A stretch of DNA of 22,896 bases from Phaeoceros laevis. Taxonomy: Eukaryota; Anthocerotophyta; Anthocerotopsida; Notothyladales. Below the pieces are notes generated by a model, which searched no databases, was not told the DNA's origin, and was given only the letters and a program-made list of their open reading frames with translations. The stretch's first letter is position 1; each line of letters opens with the position of its first letter. Positions 1 through 10,889 of the stretch are shown one piece after another. Location: assembly GCA_049999765.1 (NCBI GenBank), contig JBNGIQ010006001.1, forward strand, positions 1 to 22,896. Reading direction: 5' to 3'. Position numbers and translations under genes: made by a program.

Positions 1-827
1 AGTAACTTACTAACTACTAACCACGAACTAGCCCTAGGCTTCACACTCGACAACCCATAGCAACTTGATTCTTAGTCAAATTTTGAATAATAATTAATGT
101 ATGTGGTCTATGAAATGCCAAATTTGAATGAAACATGAAAAAAAAGGACTAGTTTTCCACAATTCCAATATTTAAGTAACTAAGGGTTGGTGTCTCAAGA
201 TGTGATAAAGTCTTCCCCATTACTATATATAACTATATATATTGAAATGTACCTAAATATTTTAGGCATAACATGCACTGTCAGATATAAAATTCGCAAG
301 CAGCGAAAAAGGACCAAAAACTAGTTAGGGTTAGTTTAGATTTGATTCGGAAAGACGCGCAGGAGGACTGCCCGTTCGACTCACACTTAGGGAATCCGTG
401 GATACAATTTGATAGATTGCATACTTGGTTACCCTACGTCATGGAGGGTCCCACTCTAGTATCCGCTTTGATTCATGCAACTATCTCAGTAAGCGGCGCA
501 AAAAAATTATTTCACCAGCCAAGCCAGCAGCCTTAGCTGCGGGTAAAGAATCTTATGCAGCAGAAGAAGTAGTAGTGGATTAGATCGCGGTCCACAAAAT
601 GAATGGTCTTTAATGGTAAAAAAACTTATGACATTGCCATGGTACTACGAATGTCTTGAAAGATTGTGAATGATAAGCTGCTAAAACAAGCATCAAAAGA
701 TCCAGCATAGAGAAAACATGTAGATGAAATTTGAAAGGATTATTTGAAAACTTAGGCCTCACGCCGGTTTACCCTACAAATAGTGCCCCGGGCCCATTGT
801 AATTAGGTTGTCTAGACTCATCCAGAA
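1..827. other. Intergenic sequence, no gene seen
   Basis: AT-rich sequence with short open frames only. A frame at 342-536 does not resemble any family I know and has no splice context. Nothing here is supported as a gene. Confidence 0.5.
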
Positions 828-927
828 NNNNNNNNNNNNNNNNNNNNNNNNNNNNNNNNNNNNNNNNNNNNNNNNNNNNNNNNNNNNNNNNNNNNNNNNN
901 NNNNNNNNNNNNNNNNNNNNNNNNNNN
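828..927. other. Assembly gap of 100 N
   Basis: Exactly 100 N, the conventional size of a scaffolding gap. The last 18 bases before it (810-827, GTCTAGACTCATCCAGAA) are repeated exactly as the first 18 bases after it (928-945). The two contigs may therefore overlap or abut rather than lack sequence, or a tandem repeat may lie here. Confidence 0.95.
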
Positions 928-3414
928 GTCTAGACTCATCCAGAAGCTTCATTAAGTTGCTAAGCAAGAAAAGAGAGCCTTTTGAGCTCCACCAAATCAT
1001 TTTTCTGTCCCTTCTAATTTCGTGAGTTTTCAGTCCCTTAGTTTTTGCTTTCAGTCTTCCTTTCTTCATCTTGCTTCGTTTGCATTTGTTGTACGGCACA
1101 TTGGCTTCTAGACTGGCCAAGGGAGAACCAAATTTGTAAGTGCGGTTGCAGATTTTGTAAACGACAAAGGTGTGGCGTAGCAGGCATAACCCTTTTGCAC
1201 CAGCTTTGCTTGTGGCTGAGGTTGTTCGGGATCCTTGCACCAAGTTCTACCTAACCAAGCCGGTTTCGCCGGTTCCCTGTCGTTGTGACAGTCACGGCCT
1301 GTTGGGCCTCAACTGCTTGTTGTCCCGGCGCTTGGCGCCTATCACCAAGGATTCCGTAAAAAAGCCACGCTAGCTTGCAAGGAAAAACAAATTTTAAGAG
1401 CACATACCTTTAAAATGGTGATTGTTTTTCTCTTCTTTCCTTTAGAAATTTTTTATATTCTGAAAATAGGGAACCTCCCATGTTAACCATAGCAAGCCAT
1501 TCACTCACTTTAGGCTTGTGTGTATGTATTTTAGGAGGTTTACAGTTCCAATCAAGGATCTCCGTAAATGGTGGTCTTGTTGGACCCCTCGTTGGTTTAG
1601 ATCCTAAGTCATGACTCGCATACTTAGGATCATCTTGCCTTGTTTTCCGGCACTAGTTACAGGTTTAGATCGTTCAGTTGGACTGGTAAAGCTGGATTGC
1701 TTAGTCAACTTCACCTCGTCCAGCCGACTGGGTACTTAAGGTTTTGCCTTGTACAGTGCTCCTCAGGCGTTTTCCTATTTTCTGCCAAGAAGCACCAGAT
1801 GAAGTTCCTTGTGCCAGAAACACTGTGGGTCAGTGAGTGCTAAGTTCTGAGAGCCTTTGAGTTGTGCGCCCATGAGAGTGAATGGGCGAGAAGCAACAGA
1901 ATTTGGCTGGACAACGAGCTGAACTGGTACAGGCTTGGTGGGGACTGCCCCATGAGCGTCGAGTGCTGAGGCATATTCGTGAGCAAGTATTGCTTGGAAG
2001 GCTTGAAGTGACCCCACGGATTGTTCAAAGGGGTGCTGCAAGACTTAGAGGTCCTGGAAGGCGTTACCGATTACTTACTGCTCCGGGGGTTTGCTTTACC
2101 CAATATCCTTCCCGCTTAAGTCATGAAAGGTTTGGATGCTAGGTTCAAGGGCATTCTGGATGATGAGTTGAAGAGCATTCTTGAAAACTCCATACATAAA
2201 TTAAAATCAACCTGACGTATCACCACAGGCAAAATATGTTTGTCAAGGGTTAGCAAGGCAAAAATTAGGTACAGTCCACTCATAATTGCTCGACTTCCCT
2301 TAGACCAGACATGGAAAGATACTAGTGCACAAATGACTAGATCGTACTCTTTGCACGATGCATGCTTACTTACAGCTGAACCTCCGAGTCCAAAGCCAAC
2401 TAACGAACGAGATACCAGCATTAGGAAATGAGGGCCTTTGAAAACCATGTGCAGCCAAGTCTAGGCTGCGAAATGTTGCCTTGTCTAGGCCTTGTATAGT
2501 CTCAAAATGCCAGCGTCATCAGCTCAAGAAATGAATGCATGAAATGTCTTGCTTGTCATCACCAGAAATTATGACTAATTAACAAAGTTATGAATGCTGA
2601 TCAGCCATCGAGGCTGGCCAGCATCTAGCAAAAAAGTGCAGAGAATCCTGCTGCAGGGTGGAAGAAATGTTGGGCGCAGTACCACAGCCTACTTTCTACG
2701 CTCCTCATTGCGTAGAGAGGCCATTGTTTGGCTTTGAATTGCGCATGTGGGTGTGTATTATTGACAACAATCATGAGACCTACGCAATCAAGAACTAGCT
2801 TCACACTTCGAAGGTACTAAAGGAGATTGTGTGCAAGGGAGGAGTAGTGCCATGGGACCACCGACTTCAAGATCTTGCTGGTATAGCTTTGTTGATGGTG
2901 ATCACCTGTTCAACCGGTTACTAAGTAGTCACCCCACGAAGTCAGCTCTCTGGCAGGTACTCGACCATGATGTTGCCCTACTTGGGCTCTTCATTGGCAC
3001 CAAACACAACAGGTGTTGTTTGTCATAATGGCATCAAATTCAGACTACAGACGAGTATGAAACGGCAACGGAAGGACCCCCCGTTATCAACGAAATAGCG
3101 TATTTTTTATTTTTCAAAATTTTTTTAAGTACGAATGAAGTAGCGATACTTTTCTAAAACAACTTTTGTGGTGCTAAAAACCTTGCATTGAGCTTGCCAG
3201 GATCGATGGCACGGTGGATTGAGGCAGGTGAGCGTAAGGGAGTGTGCGTTGAGCGTGAGGCAAACTTTGCACAATGAAAAACGGTTATCAGTTGAAGTCG
3301 CGCGACGCGCACATAAGTACATGTGTTTTTTGAAACTACTTTTCAACTACCTAATTAACTACTAATACGAGTTGCTTATTAACCCCTTTCAACATGTGGA
3401 ACGACTTTTAGGAA
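928..3414. other. Intergenic sequence, no supported gene
   Basis: Open frames of 60-110 codons occur on both strands (for example 1882-2142 plus, and 1775-2041 and 2116-2448 minus). They overlap each other antisense, show no recognisable domain and have no convincing splice-site chain. They may be decayed transposon sequence, but I cannot name a family. Confidence 0.45.
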
Positions 3415-4095
3415 ATGTTTTTTAGGAACAAACACTCTTTTCCAAATCTATTCACCATACTCCACAACTTTTACCTGCCAGCTAATGAGGTGGTAGCCTA
3501 CCGGCTGTACCTCATTAGTCCACATAAAGCAGCGCGCCCGCTTCCCTCGAGGAGTCGTCCGGCGTGTCCGACCCCCTACTACTACTACTACTACTACTTT
3601 GAAACCAGTAAGGGACATATGATAGTGCATTGGATGAGTGATGGATTCTTCAAGCGCGCTAATATTAGCTTTGCTTCATGCGGGCAATTCATTGTCCCTA
3701 ACCAGCTTGATCTGAAACTCTTCCTTGTCTACCTTCGGCGTATGGGCTACTCGTATAGGATTGTAGGCTGCTACAGGCTGTTTAAGCCATTGCTCGCTCT
3801 GGCCTTGAAAATGGAACCTGACTTTGGATGGAAGGCAGAAACTAGAGCTGTGTGGGTTGAACTTTTAGACATTGATCAGGAGATGCGGCGATTTGACAAC
3901 CAATTTGGCAGCCAGGAGCATGCGACAGTGGAATCATGGTGGCAAGGAGGACCATTATGGGACCGTCTAACCTCCTCAAATATGAATCACTTCACATTAC
4001 ACCTACTTAAGTTAGAAGCTACTATGTGCGTGTATATTTCCAGAATGTTAACGGCGCCAACTAGTAAACGAGTGCACGATGGTGAATGTTCCTAA
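3415..4095 (+). other. 226-codon open frame, unrecognised, probably not a gene
   Basis: Starts with ATG and stays open for 681 bases, but its first third reads through a (CTA)n microsatellite, which gives a run of tyrosines. Only the part after about 3600 could be old coding sequence; it contains FDNQFGSQEHAT and GGPLWDRLTSSN. The second phrase recurs as GDPQWNRLTSSN at about 10311-10346, so this piece is probably part of a dispersed repeat. No domain was recognised. A transposon relic is the best guess. Confidence 0.25.
3576..3598. repeat. (CTA)n microsatellite
   Basis: Seven to eight CTA units. Read on the minus strand it is (TAG)n, the same motif as the array at 5258-5287. Simple-repeat tails of this kind often mark the 3' end of a non-LTR retrotransposon, so this could be the tail of a minus-strand LINE copy. 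That is inference. Confidence 0.85.
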
Positions 4096-4209
4096 TAAAT
4101 CAATCTAAATGAGGAGTTATGCTATATCCTGTAGAGAGTACTTTAGTAGCTTACTTGCAAGAAACCTGTTTCTCCTCATGAAATGCCTTAAACTTCCACG
4201 TTTCGCCTG

Positions 4210-4284
4210 CTCATGGACATCAAGGGCGCATGTGATTCAGTTAACCATCAGACTCTTCTATTTATTTTATGCAGTCTTAAAGGG
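4210..4284 (+). pseudogene. LINE reverse transcriptase fragment (palm motif A)
   Basis: Read from 4210, this encodes LMDIKGACDSVNHQTLLFIL and continues CSLKG. This matches the non-LTR retrotransposon RT block with the pattern (F/L)xDIxxAxDSVxHxxLL, which carries the first catalytic aspartate and usually reads DIKGAYDSV. The rest of the polyprotein is missing on both sides, and GC-rich unrelated sequence begins just after it. It is therefore a short dead scrap of a LINE on the plus strand. Confidence 0.6.
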
Positions 4285-4468
4285 TCTTCCAACTCTTTCC
4301 CCGCGCGGTTGCACCCCTATGCCGCGGAAGATCGCCATGAGCTCGAATGCGCGGATTAGGTAATCCCATCCTTCCTCTTGGAGGTCCAAAAGTCAAGGGA
4401 CAGAGGAGTACTAGACTAGTGAGCTGGGTAGATCATGACAGTTGAAATGGATGTATCAGCACATCCTA

Positions 4469-4501
4469 TGGTGTTTCAGCTTGAGCCGGGGTGAAACACC
4501 A
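4469..4501. repeat. Perfect 10-bp inverted repeat
   Basis: TGGTGTTTCA (4469-4478) and TGAAACACCA (4492-4501) are exact reverse complements around a 13-base loop. It lies about 160 bases before the palindrome cluster at 4657. No gene is adjacent, so a terminator role is not implied. Confidence 0.7.
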
Positions 4502-4656
4502 AGCTTTTGACCATGTAACCCTAAACCCAATGGCATTGTGCCATGCGGCCACTCACCAGGTAAATTACTATGTGTGTGACCGGCCCTATCAAGTAGTATG
4601 GCAATGGAACCGGCAGGACTCGTGATCCATTGTAGCAACTTTGTTAAAGTTACCAT

Positions 4657-4770
4657 GACTAACAACGAACGTTGTTAGTCGTTGTAATTGTTTACAACGA
4701 CCCATTACAACGTTGTAATAGTGTTCACTTTTACAACATGTTGTTAAACCGTTGTAATTTCGTTACAACG
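4657..4770. repeat. Cluster of five short palindromes sharing a CGTTGTAA core
   Basis: Five inverted repeats follow one another in 114 bases. They are 4657-4667/4670-4680 (11-bp arms, 2-base spacer), 4679-4687/4692-4700 (9-bp arms), 4704-4719 (ATTACAACGTTGTAAT, gapless), 4733-4744 (ACAACATGTTGT, gapless) and 4750-4757/4763-4770 (8-bp arms). Four of the five carry CGTTGT or ACAACG. CACTA (En/Spm) transposons have subterminal regions packed with short motifs in both orientations that bind the transposase accessory protein, so a CACTA end is the leading explanation. No clear CACTA terminus was found beside it. Confidence 0.75.
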
Positions 4771-5257
4771 CATTGTAAAAAAAGGCCTATTTTTTGTTAT
4801 GGACCTACTTACCATCCAGACGTCTTATGAATGAATAGATGAATTAAATAGCACGTTATCATCATGCATGCTTTCACAAAACATCAAGAAGACATCCCAC
4901 TGTCAAGAGTTGCCTCATTCTTTCTTTTCATAGTTCGCTTTTTTGAAAATCATACCCATGCAAGCATCTAACCACTCCATACTCTGGATCCACAAATTTC
5001 AACGGAAAGCCTACAAACTTATGTGAAATCCCTCTAGCTTCAATTGATTATGGGATATCACAATTGTACGAAGGTGAGTATACTATAGTTGATTGATTGA
5101 TTAAAGGGTACAGTCTCCAATTTCTCCTATTCTTTTATTTGTTCTTCACCTCGAGTTTTATAACCCGACTTCAACTAGACCCGACTTCAATCTATGAGCG
5201 GCCCCTGGTGGATTGATGACACATGAGCTCCTTCTTGCAAGAACTTGTCCATAATAA
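4771..5257. other. Intergenic, nothing recognised
   Basis: AT-rich sequence without a convincing open frame or splice chain. The stretch just before 5258 (CCATAATAAAG) could be the 3' end of a LINE that carries the following (AGT)n tail. Confidence 0.4.
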
Positions 5258-5287
5258 AGTAGTAGTAGTAGTAGTAGTAGTAGTAGA
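5258..5287 (+). repeat. (AGT)n microsatellite, possible LINE tail
   Basis: About ten AGT/TAG units directly after CCATAATAAAG. An AATAAA-like signal followed by a trinucleotide array is typical of the 3' end of some plant LINEs. The body upstream is not recognisable. Confidence 0.8.
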
Positions 5288-5334
5288 TAGGTCATGCTAG
5301 CCACCAAAACTTCAACAGATGTTGCGTTGCTTCA

Positions 5335-5436
5335 GGGTGGGCATCCACGCACCTTAGGTGTGGAACTTGACTTGAGGTCCAGTAAGGGTGGGCATCCACG
5401 CACCTTAGGTATGGAACTTGACTTGTGGTCCAGTCA
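5335..5436. repeat. Tandem duplication, two 51-bp units
   Basis: Unit 5335-5385 is repeated at 5386-5436 with few substitutions. Both begin GGGTGGGCATCCACGCACCT and both contain GGAACTTGACTTG. The low divergence suggests a recent duplication. No coding capacity was recognised. Confidence 0.85.
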
Positions 5437-6421
5437 AGGCTTAGATATTAGCTGTAAGCTAACTCGCCCTTAGATTGCTTCGCTCTAATTACCTTCGCCC
5501 TAATTAATTTAATTTTGTTCTACCCATAGAGTAGATTGGATGAAAATTTAGGTTAGCTTGTGACAAAGATAAGTACACTCTATTGTGCCATTTTGCTACG
5601 TCCAACCTTCCACCTAATTAAACGTAGTCTAGTATAATAAAAACCCAAGTTGCATGATTGCCATACACCTAAACCGGAAATTTGAAGTCACATAGTCCGT
5701 CACATAGTTCGTCATATGTGCGGCTGCTGCCCAAAAGTGCTTATTAAAGTTCCTTCCCGTGAGACCCCTCAGTCTGACGACCTTCGAGGTGATCCAGGTC
5801 AAAACTCGTCACATAGTCCCTCCCCGTACTGTACAGAAGAACTCAGGACTCTCAGTGTTGCCGGCCAGTGGTGCCGGCTAGATACCTCCCTGGAACTGAT
5901 TGTGCACTCATCGTACCACATATGGTGTCGTTGGGGAACAGTCGAAGCATTTAGACGAACCGGTTCAAAGACTAGACCTCGGTAAAGACGTCGGTTGGCT
6001 AAGAAGTGCCGGTAAGCAGTAGTTCACGGGGGCTCCTAAGCTGACATGAGTTGCTTGACAGTTCCTTAGCTGTGTTCTCTAGATCCTAATCACCTTCCAT
6101 CCTCAAGCTGCTAAAATCCGCTAACCCTGAAAAGGACATACCCTGCATCAATGAATAGCTGGCCAGTGTTCAGTGAACACTTCTCGATTAGTGAGCTTGG
6201 CGCTTTTGGCCTAATCCAGTGGAGACACTTTACACTGGGGTCCTGCCTCACAGAAGACGGCGCTCCCAGAATGAGAATAGGTCAGAGTGGAGCAAGCAGA
6301 GGCTGATTGGTCAAGGCATGATAGGACAAACTGCTAAGATGCTTCCATGCTGCACAACTCTCGACATATATACAGGGTTGGCACTGAAGAGATGCTGGAG
6401 AAAAAATGCGGCCGTGCAACG
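5437..6421. other. Intergenic sequence and 3' flank of the SET gene
   Basis: Contains the 3' flank, and presumably the 3' UTR, of the minus-strand gene that ends at 6422. Short frames at 5716-5985 and 6219-6443 have no recognisable domain. I saw no clear minus-strand AATAAA near the stop codon. Confidence 0.4.
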
Positions 6422-9052
6422 TCATTTTAAACCTGGCACGTAACGCCCAGAGCAAGGGGCCACAGTGTCCGTCGGCAGTTCACTGATGAGCTCTTGCACT
6501 GCGGCCAGCGCGTTGCCGAGGATCTTCTTCTCAATCCGAAGAAGCTCAGTAGCAACTCGTTTCCTTGGATTCGTATTGGCGTCTTCCAGCTGCATTGTCA
6601 CATTAGGGATCAGAAATCTGAACAGGGTTTCAACGACACAGGGTTCATTGACGACATTGTGAGGGCAAAACAAACCACTGCTTTGTCTTCTTCACGTGTC
6701 GTCCGATACCCCGATAGTCGCTTGGAAAAATACGCAGCGAGTTGCTCCAGCACAGCCCTCTCGTTGCAGGGACTTACCTGCATACGGTAGGCACCCATAG
6801 TAGCCATTATTTTTGTATCCAAGGCTTATAGTGCGAGAGCGGGAGGCAGTGAATGAATGAACCGAACATCCCAATGGTATGTACTCACAGGACACACAGG
6901 CCCTTGGGAGAACCCGACTGACTCCATGTCTGCTGGATCCGCGACATGACCAAGTCTCAAATATGGGAGCATATCCAGAAGCGCATCCTTCTCCTTGCCC
7001 TTGAAGATCTATCATTCGAGAAAGCATTTAACAACACGATAAGTTGAGACGATGGGCATGTGAAATGCATCGCACTAACAGACATGTTTGCCGCCGCACC
7101 TGAAAAGTTTGGACAGTCAGCCGGTTGTTTTTTTGGACGAGCTGTCTTTTACTCTGATATAGGGGATCCTCGGTGTCCAGAGAGGCCTTCACCATCCACA
7201 GACAATGCACCAATATCAGTAACATCGTTGAAGCCCCAATGTGCTCCATGTAGCAGGATACTCAAAGCTGCCCACCTCAACAGACAGCCGATCATGTGGA
7301 TTGTACTTGTCTACAAATCCATAGTTTAGCAACAGCCTTGTGTTTGGCTGAGGACCACACCTGGATGTATTGCAGTTCAGTGAGCAGAAGTAAGTTTTGA
7401 GAAACACAAACATCTCACTTCCAGGCATTTAATGCACAACAGCAGAAATCGTCTGCAAACAGACCCTGCAACTTAACGACCATACATCTGTTGCAAATGA
7501 ATTTGGAAACCGTACCACACAGAAATAGGGTCTCCTTTCTTGTACGTACGGTCAACCTCCAGTTGCACGAAGTCTCCCACAGCCTTTAGCATTGCTCTGC
7601 AATTGCTTTGATATGCAAGCAGGGGAGGTCCCATCGGTACCAAAGCAAAACGTCTGGCTAAGCTTACACCCTGAGCAGAGGCACTGTCATGATCTGTGAC
7701 TCATTCCGGCTCGAAAACACCATCTATAAACAAACTAATGGAACAGTACCTGCAGGTGAACAACGCATGATTGAACCGCCACAAATGCCTGCTTAAAAAT
7801 GTCAAAGCTGAAGGCCTCTGTGGGTATATCAAAGGGATACTCCTGAAAGTAAGGAGGCCAGAATCAGTTCAGGGCTGGCTCAAAATTACCATGAGAGTTG
7901 AATGATGGTAGAGGGGGGGCACCTTGAACAATGAGCCAGCCATAAACCAGACAGTGTCCAGTTCTGCATACTCTCGCCTAATCCCTTCTAGTCTCTCAAG
8001 CACAACTTCCTGCATGATGTTAGTTTGTCAGCACGCTAACTCGGAAACCGCATTGTTGTTTCCTAAAAGGCAGAGGGAATGGAACCAAAGAAAATTACCC
8101 TCATAGGGCTTCCTTCGAAGTACTCGTCCAGCTCTTGTTTTGACCATAGCAGCGGTGATGCAACTGCTAGTTGTCCCCTGCCCCGTTGCCTATCAAGCTC
8201 CCGGATGTAGGGATACCAGAACGACTCCTTTCCACGTTTTTTCTCATACATAAGGTAGAGAGCAAGGCAAGCAAGTTCAGAGAGCTTATTCGTTGTCAAA
8301 AGCTCAGCTGCGCATACAGCATATACATTAAAAACTAGGAAGAGAGATGCCGTCAATGCACGTACGTTGTGCACTGCTTCGGAACTAGTCCATCAACAGA
8401 GATGCAGCGTCGGAAAATGATTAGCCCCTCACCAATGGTCTCGTCACCGAGCACTCTCTCCAAGGTGACTACCAGTGATTTTGGGATCGTCAATGCAATA
8501 TCACCTGGCTGCAAAGGCGAATATGACTGAGTGTGCAAAAGGAAAAAATGCTACCAAGCAGCAGCTCTCGGAAAATCGCCCAGTAAAAACAACACAATCA
8601 GCAACTGATTCAGGAACATCTAGACTATGTCGGAGCAAAGGCGGGATGCAACGCACTTGTAGGTCCTCGCTCGCGACAACGTAATGTATGGACTTGCCAT
8701 TGCCCCCTTGCGCAGGCCTCTCCAGAAGATCAACCTTGCACGGAGGCAAGCCCTGTTCCAGCATCCACTGCTTCAAATCCAACTCATCGATGCCATGCCC
8801 TGGTGAATGCGCATCAACCTGTGCCCTCTCCTGGCTGTCCTGCAGGTGAGATTCCACGACCAGCGTCGTTCCTGCGGAGCAAGCGCGAACCTGAGAGTGG
8901 CCCCGGCCATGCTCGCCCGCAGTGCGCAGCTGGCTTCCTTGCGCTGGACAACAACGCAGGGGGCTCAGGTACGCACACGAGCGGAGCTGCACAGGCGAAG
9001 GGACGGGCTTGCAGGCAAAGCACCCGAGGCTGGCAGCCGGGGCCTGCCTCAT
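6422..9052 (-). CDS. Chloroplast SET-domain protein, rubisco LSMT-like (Arabidopsis At5g14260 type)
   Basis: Eleven exons: 9052-8657, 8508-8433, 8307-8099, 8009-7923, 7842-7750, 7670-7516, 7360-7276, 7186-7100, 6999-6889, 6777-6676 and 6589-6422. All junctions are GT..AG, introns are 79-155 bp, and the join gives 522 aa without a stop. Residues 1-90 resemble a plastid transit peptide (rich in Ala, Ser, Arg and Cys; few acidic residues at first). The SET region spans about 93-355, with LKQWMLEQGLPPCKV at the start, ELLTTNKLSELACLALYLMY in the middle and LLNYGFVD near 349. The rubisco-LSMT substrate-binding-like helical domain follows to about 500, with DMLPYLRLGHV and RKRVATELLRIEKKI. I recognise these blocks, and a length near 514 aa, from the At5g14260 group, called rubisco methyltransferase-like. 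The usual SET NHS segment reads QSNCRAM (308-314), so methyltransferase activity is doubtful. The reading frame stays open upstream of the chosen ATG, so the start is the least certain point. Confidence 0.92.
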
Positions 9053-9592
9053 GCTGCTTGCAACGAGCTCAGCTCTGCCCTGACAGCCACTATCTTCAAG
9101 CCTTGGAATGCACTTCTTGCGTTTGCCTACTGGGAACCAATAGCGAGCACCATCTTACGATGTTTACATCTACAGTCTGATTCTGAATCTACTTTCGGAA
9201 ACGTGCCACTGGGAAACTATCCCTACAGATATGAGCCAATCGTTGGTCCTTGCAGAACGTAGCCAAGTACTTCGCACTTCAAAAGTTGAAATGGTACTAA
9301 GTCTTCTATTTCGCAGAAACGCGTTTCGCCTTAAAACGCGATCCTGATGCGAGACGTTTAAATTCCGTGAGACGTATGAAGTCAGGCCACGCGTTTCTGT
9401 CCTCTGGTTCGTATTTTCAAAAGCAGAAATCTCATCATAAATCCCAGTCCACCGTGCATTCTATCGAGACCAAATTCCAGAGCAAATACTTACTCCTGCT
9501 CTCTATTCTTTGTCACCATATCTCTGCCTTCAAATGCCGAGACACCATTAAGAGCAGCTGGCCAGGCTTCGTCTCAGGGGGTCCTACTTAGG
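9053..9592. promoter_or_regulatory. 5' flank of the SET gene
   Basis: Upstream of the minus-strand start at 9052. The first part is GC-rich and remains open in frame with the gene, so it is probably 5' UTR or a slightly longer N-terminus. No TATA box stands out. By 9593 the sequence has become LINE debris, so the promoter is probably confined to a few hundred bases. Confidence 0.35.
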
Positions 9593-9853
9593 TTGCATTG
9601 TTCAAGCATGGGGGTTGATAGGCTAGAACGTTATTGTGTCATATGTCCGTTGCAGTTGATAGATGATGGGCACCACCTATTACTAAGGTGTCCTGCTATG
9701 CAGGACATACTTCTAGATTACACGGATATTCATAGACCAAACATACATCTATCTGAACTTCTACAACAGAACCAGCATGCAGTGGCCTCTCTCGTCACAA
9801 AATGCCTAGATAGGATAGGTCCCTTTCGTGCTGACTTTCGTGCTGACGTTTAG
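9593..9853 (+). pseudogene. LINE retrotransposon 3' end (zf-RVT-like zinc knuckle)
   Basis: The frame encodes ERYCVICPLQLIDDGHHLLL followed by RCPAMQDILLDY, then ends FRADV-stop. This is the C-terminal Cys-x2-Cys ... His ... Cys element seen after the reverse transcriptase in many plant LINEs (general form RxCxxCxxxxxxxxHHLLxxCP). The upstream reverse transcriptase is missing or unrecognisable, so the copy is 5'-truncated, as is usual for LINEs. The following 200-300 bases are probably its 3' UTR. Confidence 0.65.
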
Positions 9854-10597
9854 TTTTTTCCTACTCTCTGCCTGTATGGATCTCTGCCTCCTTAATAGAT
9901 CGTGGATATATTTCTGACCCCCTCCCTTGTTATGAAGGGCTAGTTTGGGGCTTATTCGACTATCTTTCAAAATGATTAAACAATTGTAGCTCGAATTCTG
10001 GACAAAGTGGGCATACTGCCGGCTCCAGGATTGGGAGTTGGATTTGTTTCCCTCGTGGTCTTTGCTCTTCTAGTATCCCTTGCTTCAGCCTTTTTATTCG
10101 AAGTTGTTGTTGCTACCTGACTCTTGACGTAGTCGATATTATGGACTGCGAACTACTTTTGATATCAGTAACTAGATGCAAGTTCTTCGCACTCATTCAC
10201 CGTGACCTTTAAGTTACTATTGCCCAGTTTACCCTTGACCGCCAATGGCTATCTTTTTGTTAAACACAAATTTGTATTACCCACGGCTATCTTTTTTGTT
10301 ATGGGCAAGGGGGATCCTCAATGGAACCGTCTAACCTCCTCAAATACTGTCACATCACATCACATCATCACATCTGCCCAAGAGCTGGCTGCCAAGTATG
10401 AACGCAACACTAGAATTTTCTCCCGCCATTCATTGACGCTCCAGAACTGCCTACCCCCGACTAGACCATCTCCTTCACCAAGTTGGGGTCTACCCAAGTT
10501 GCATTGATATGCGTTTCAAGACCAACTTGTATACCTTGATGCACATGGTCTGGTTTATGAATTCCCGGCACTTGGCTTGGAACTGCAATTCCCCTCC
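9854..10597. other. Intergenic, repeat-derived
   Basis: Begins with probable LINE 3' UTR. At 10304-10346 it shares a segment with 3941-3982, including an identical 21-base core (10326-10346). It also carries a short CACAT-rich run at about 10350-10375. No supported gene. Confidence 0.4.
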
Positions 10598-10889
10598 CTC
10601 TCGGGCTATGTTTTACAATACAAAATATGAAATAAAATACGATAAGTATTTCATAGTATTTTACTTTTTGGATAAAAAATACGAAAAAACGAAAATAAAA
10701 TATAACGTACGTATATATAACTATGAGAAATTTAATAAAGAGAAAACCAAGTCACTTATACTATGAGGATTTTTTTGAACTTACGTAGTATTTGTTAAAA
10801 ATATGAGTATTTTTTAAAAATAAAAAAATATGAAAAATACGTAATATCGCATAAGGAATACGATAGTATTTTAAACATAACTCTCGGGC
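10598..10889. mobile_element. AT-rich MITE with target-site duplication
   Basis: CTCTCGGGC occurs at 10598-10606 and again at 10881-10889, enclosing a 274-bp extremely AT-rich segment (10607-10880) in otherwise GC-moderate DNA. The inner ends are imperfect inverted repeats: the left starts TATGTTTTACAATAC and the right, read on the other strand, starts TTATGTTTAAAATAC. There is no coding capacity. A 9-bp duplication fits a Mutator-like (MULE) MITE. If the final C is element sequence, the duplication is 8 bp, which fits hAT. The sharp boundaries and exact duplication make an insertion likely. Confidence 0.75.

Noticed and set aside
325-345. Telomere-like TTAGGGTTAG
   Set aside because: Less than two plant-type repeat units and not tandem; chance in AT-rich DNA.
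1775-2142. Overlapping open frames on both strands
   Set aside because: Neither has a recognisable domain or splice context, and overlapping antisense frames of 85-90 codons are common by chance.
5335-5436. CRISPR-like direct repeats
   Set aside because: Only two adjoining units without spacers, in a eukaryotic genome; a plain tandem duplication.
6422-9052. Calling the SET gene PTAC14
   Set aside because: PTAC14 is another plastid SET protein. The sequence blocks here (LLTTNKLSELACLALYLMYEK region, CGPQPN, RKRVATELL) match the At5g14260 group as I know it.
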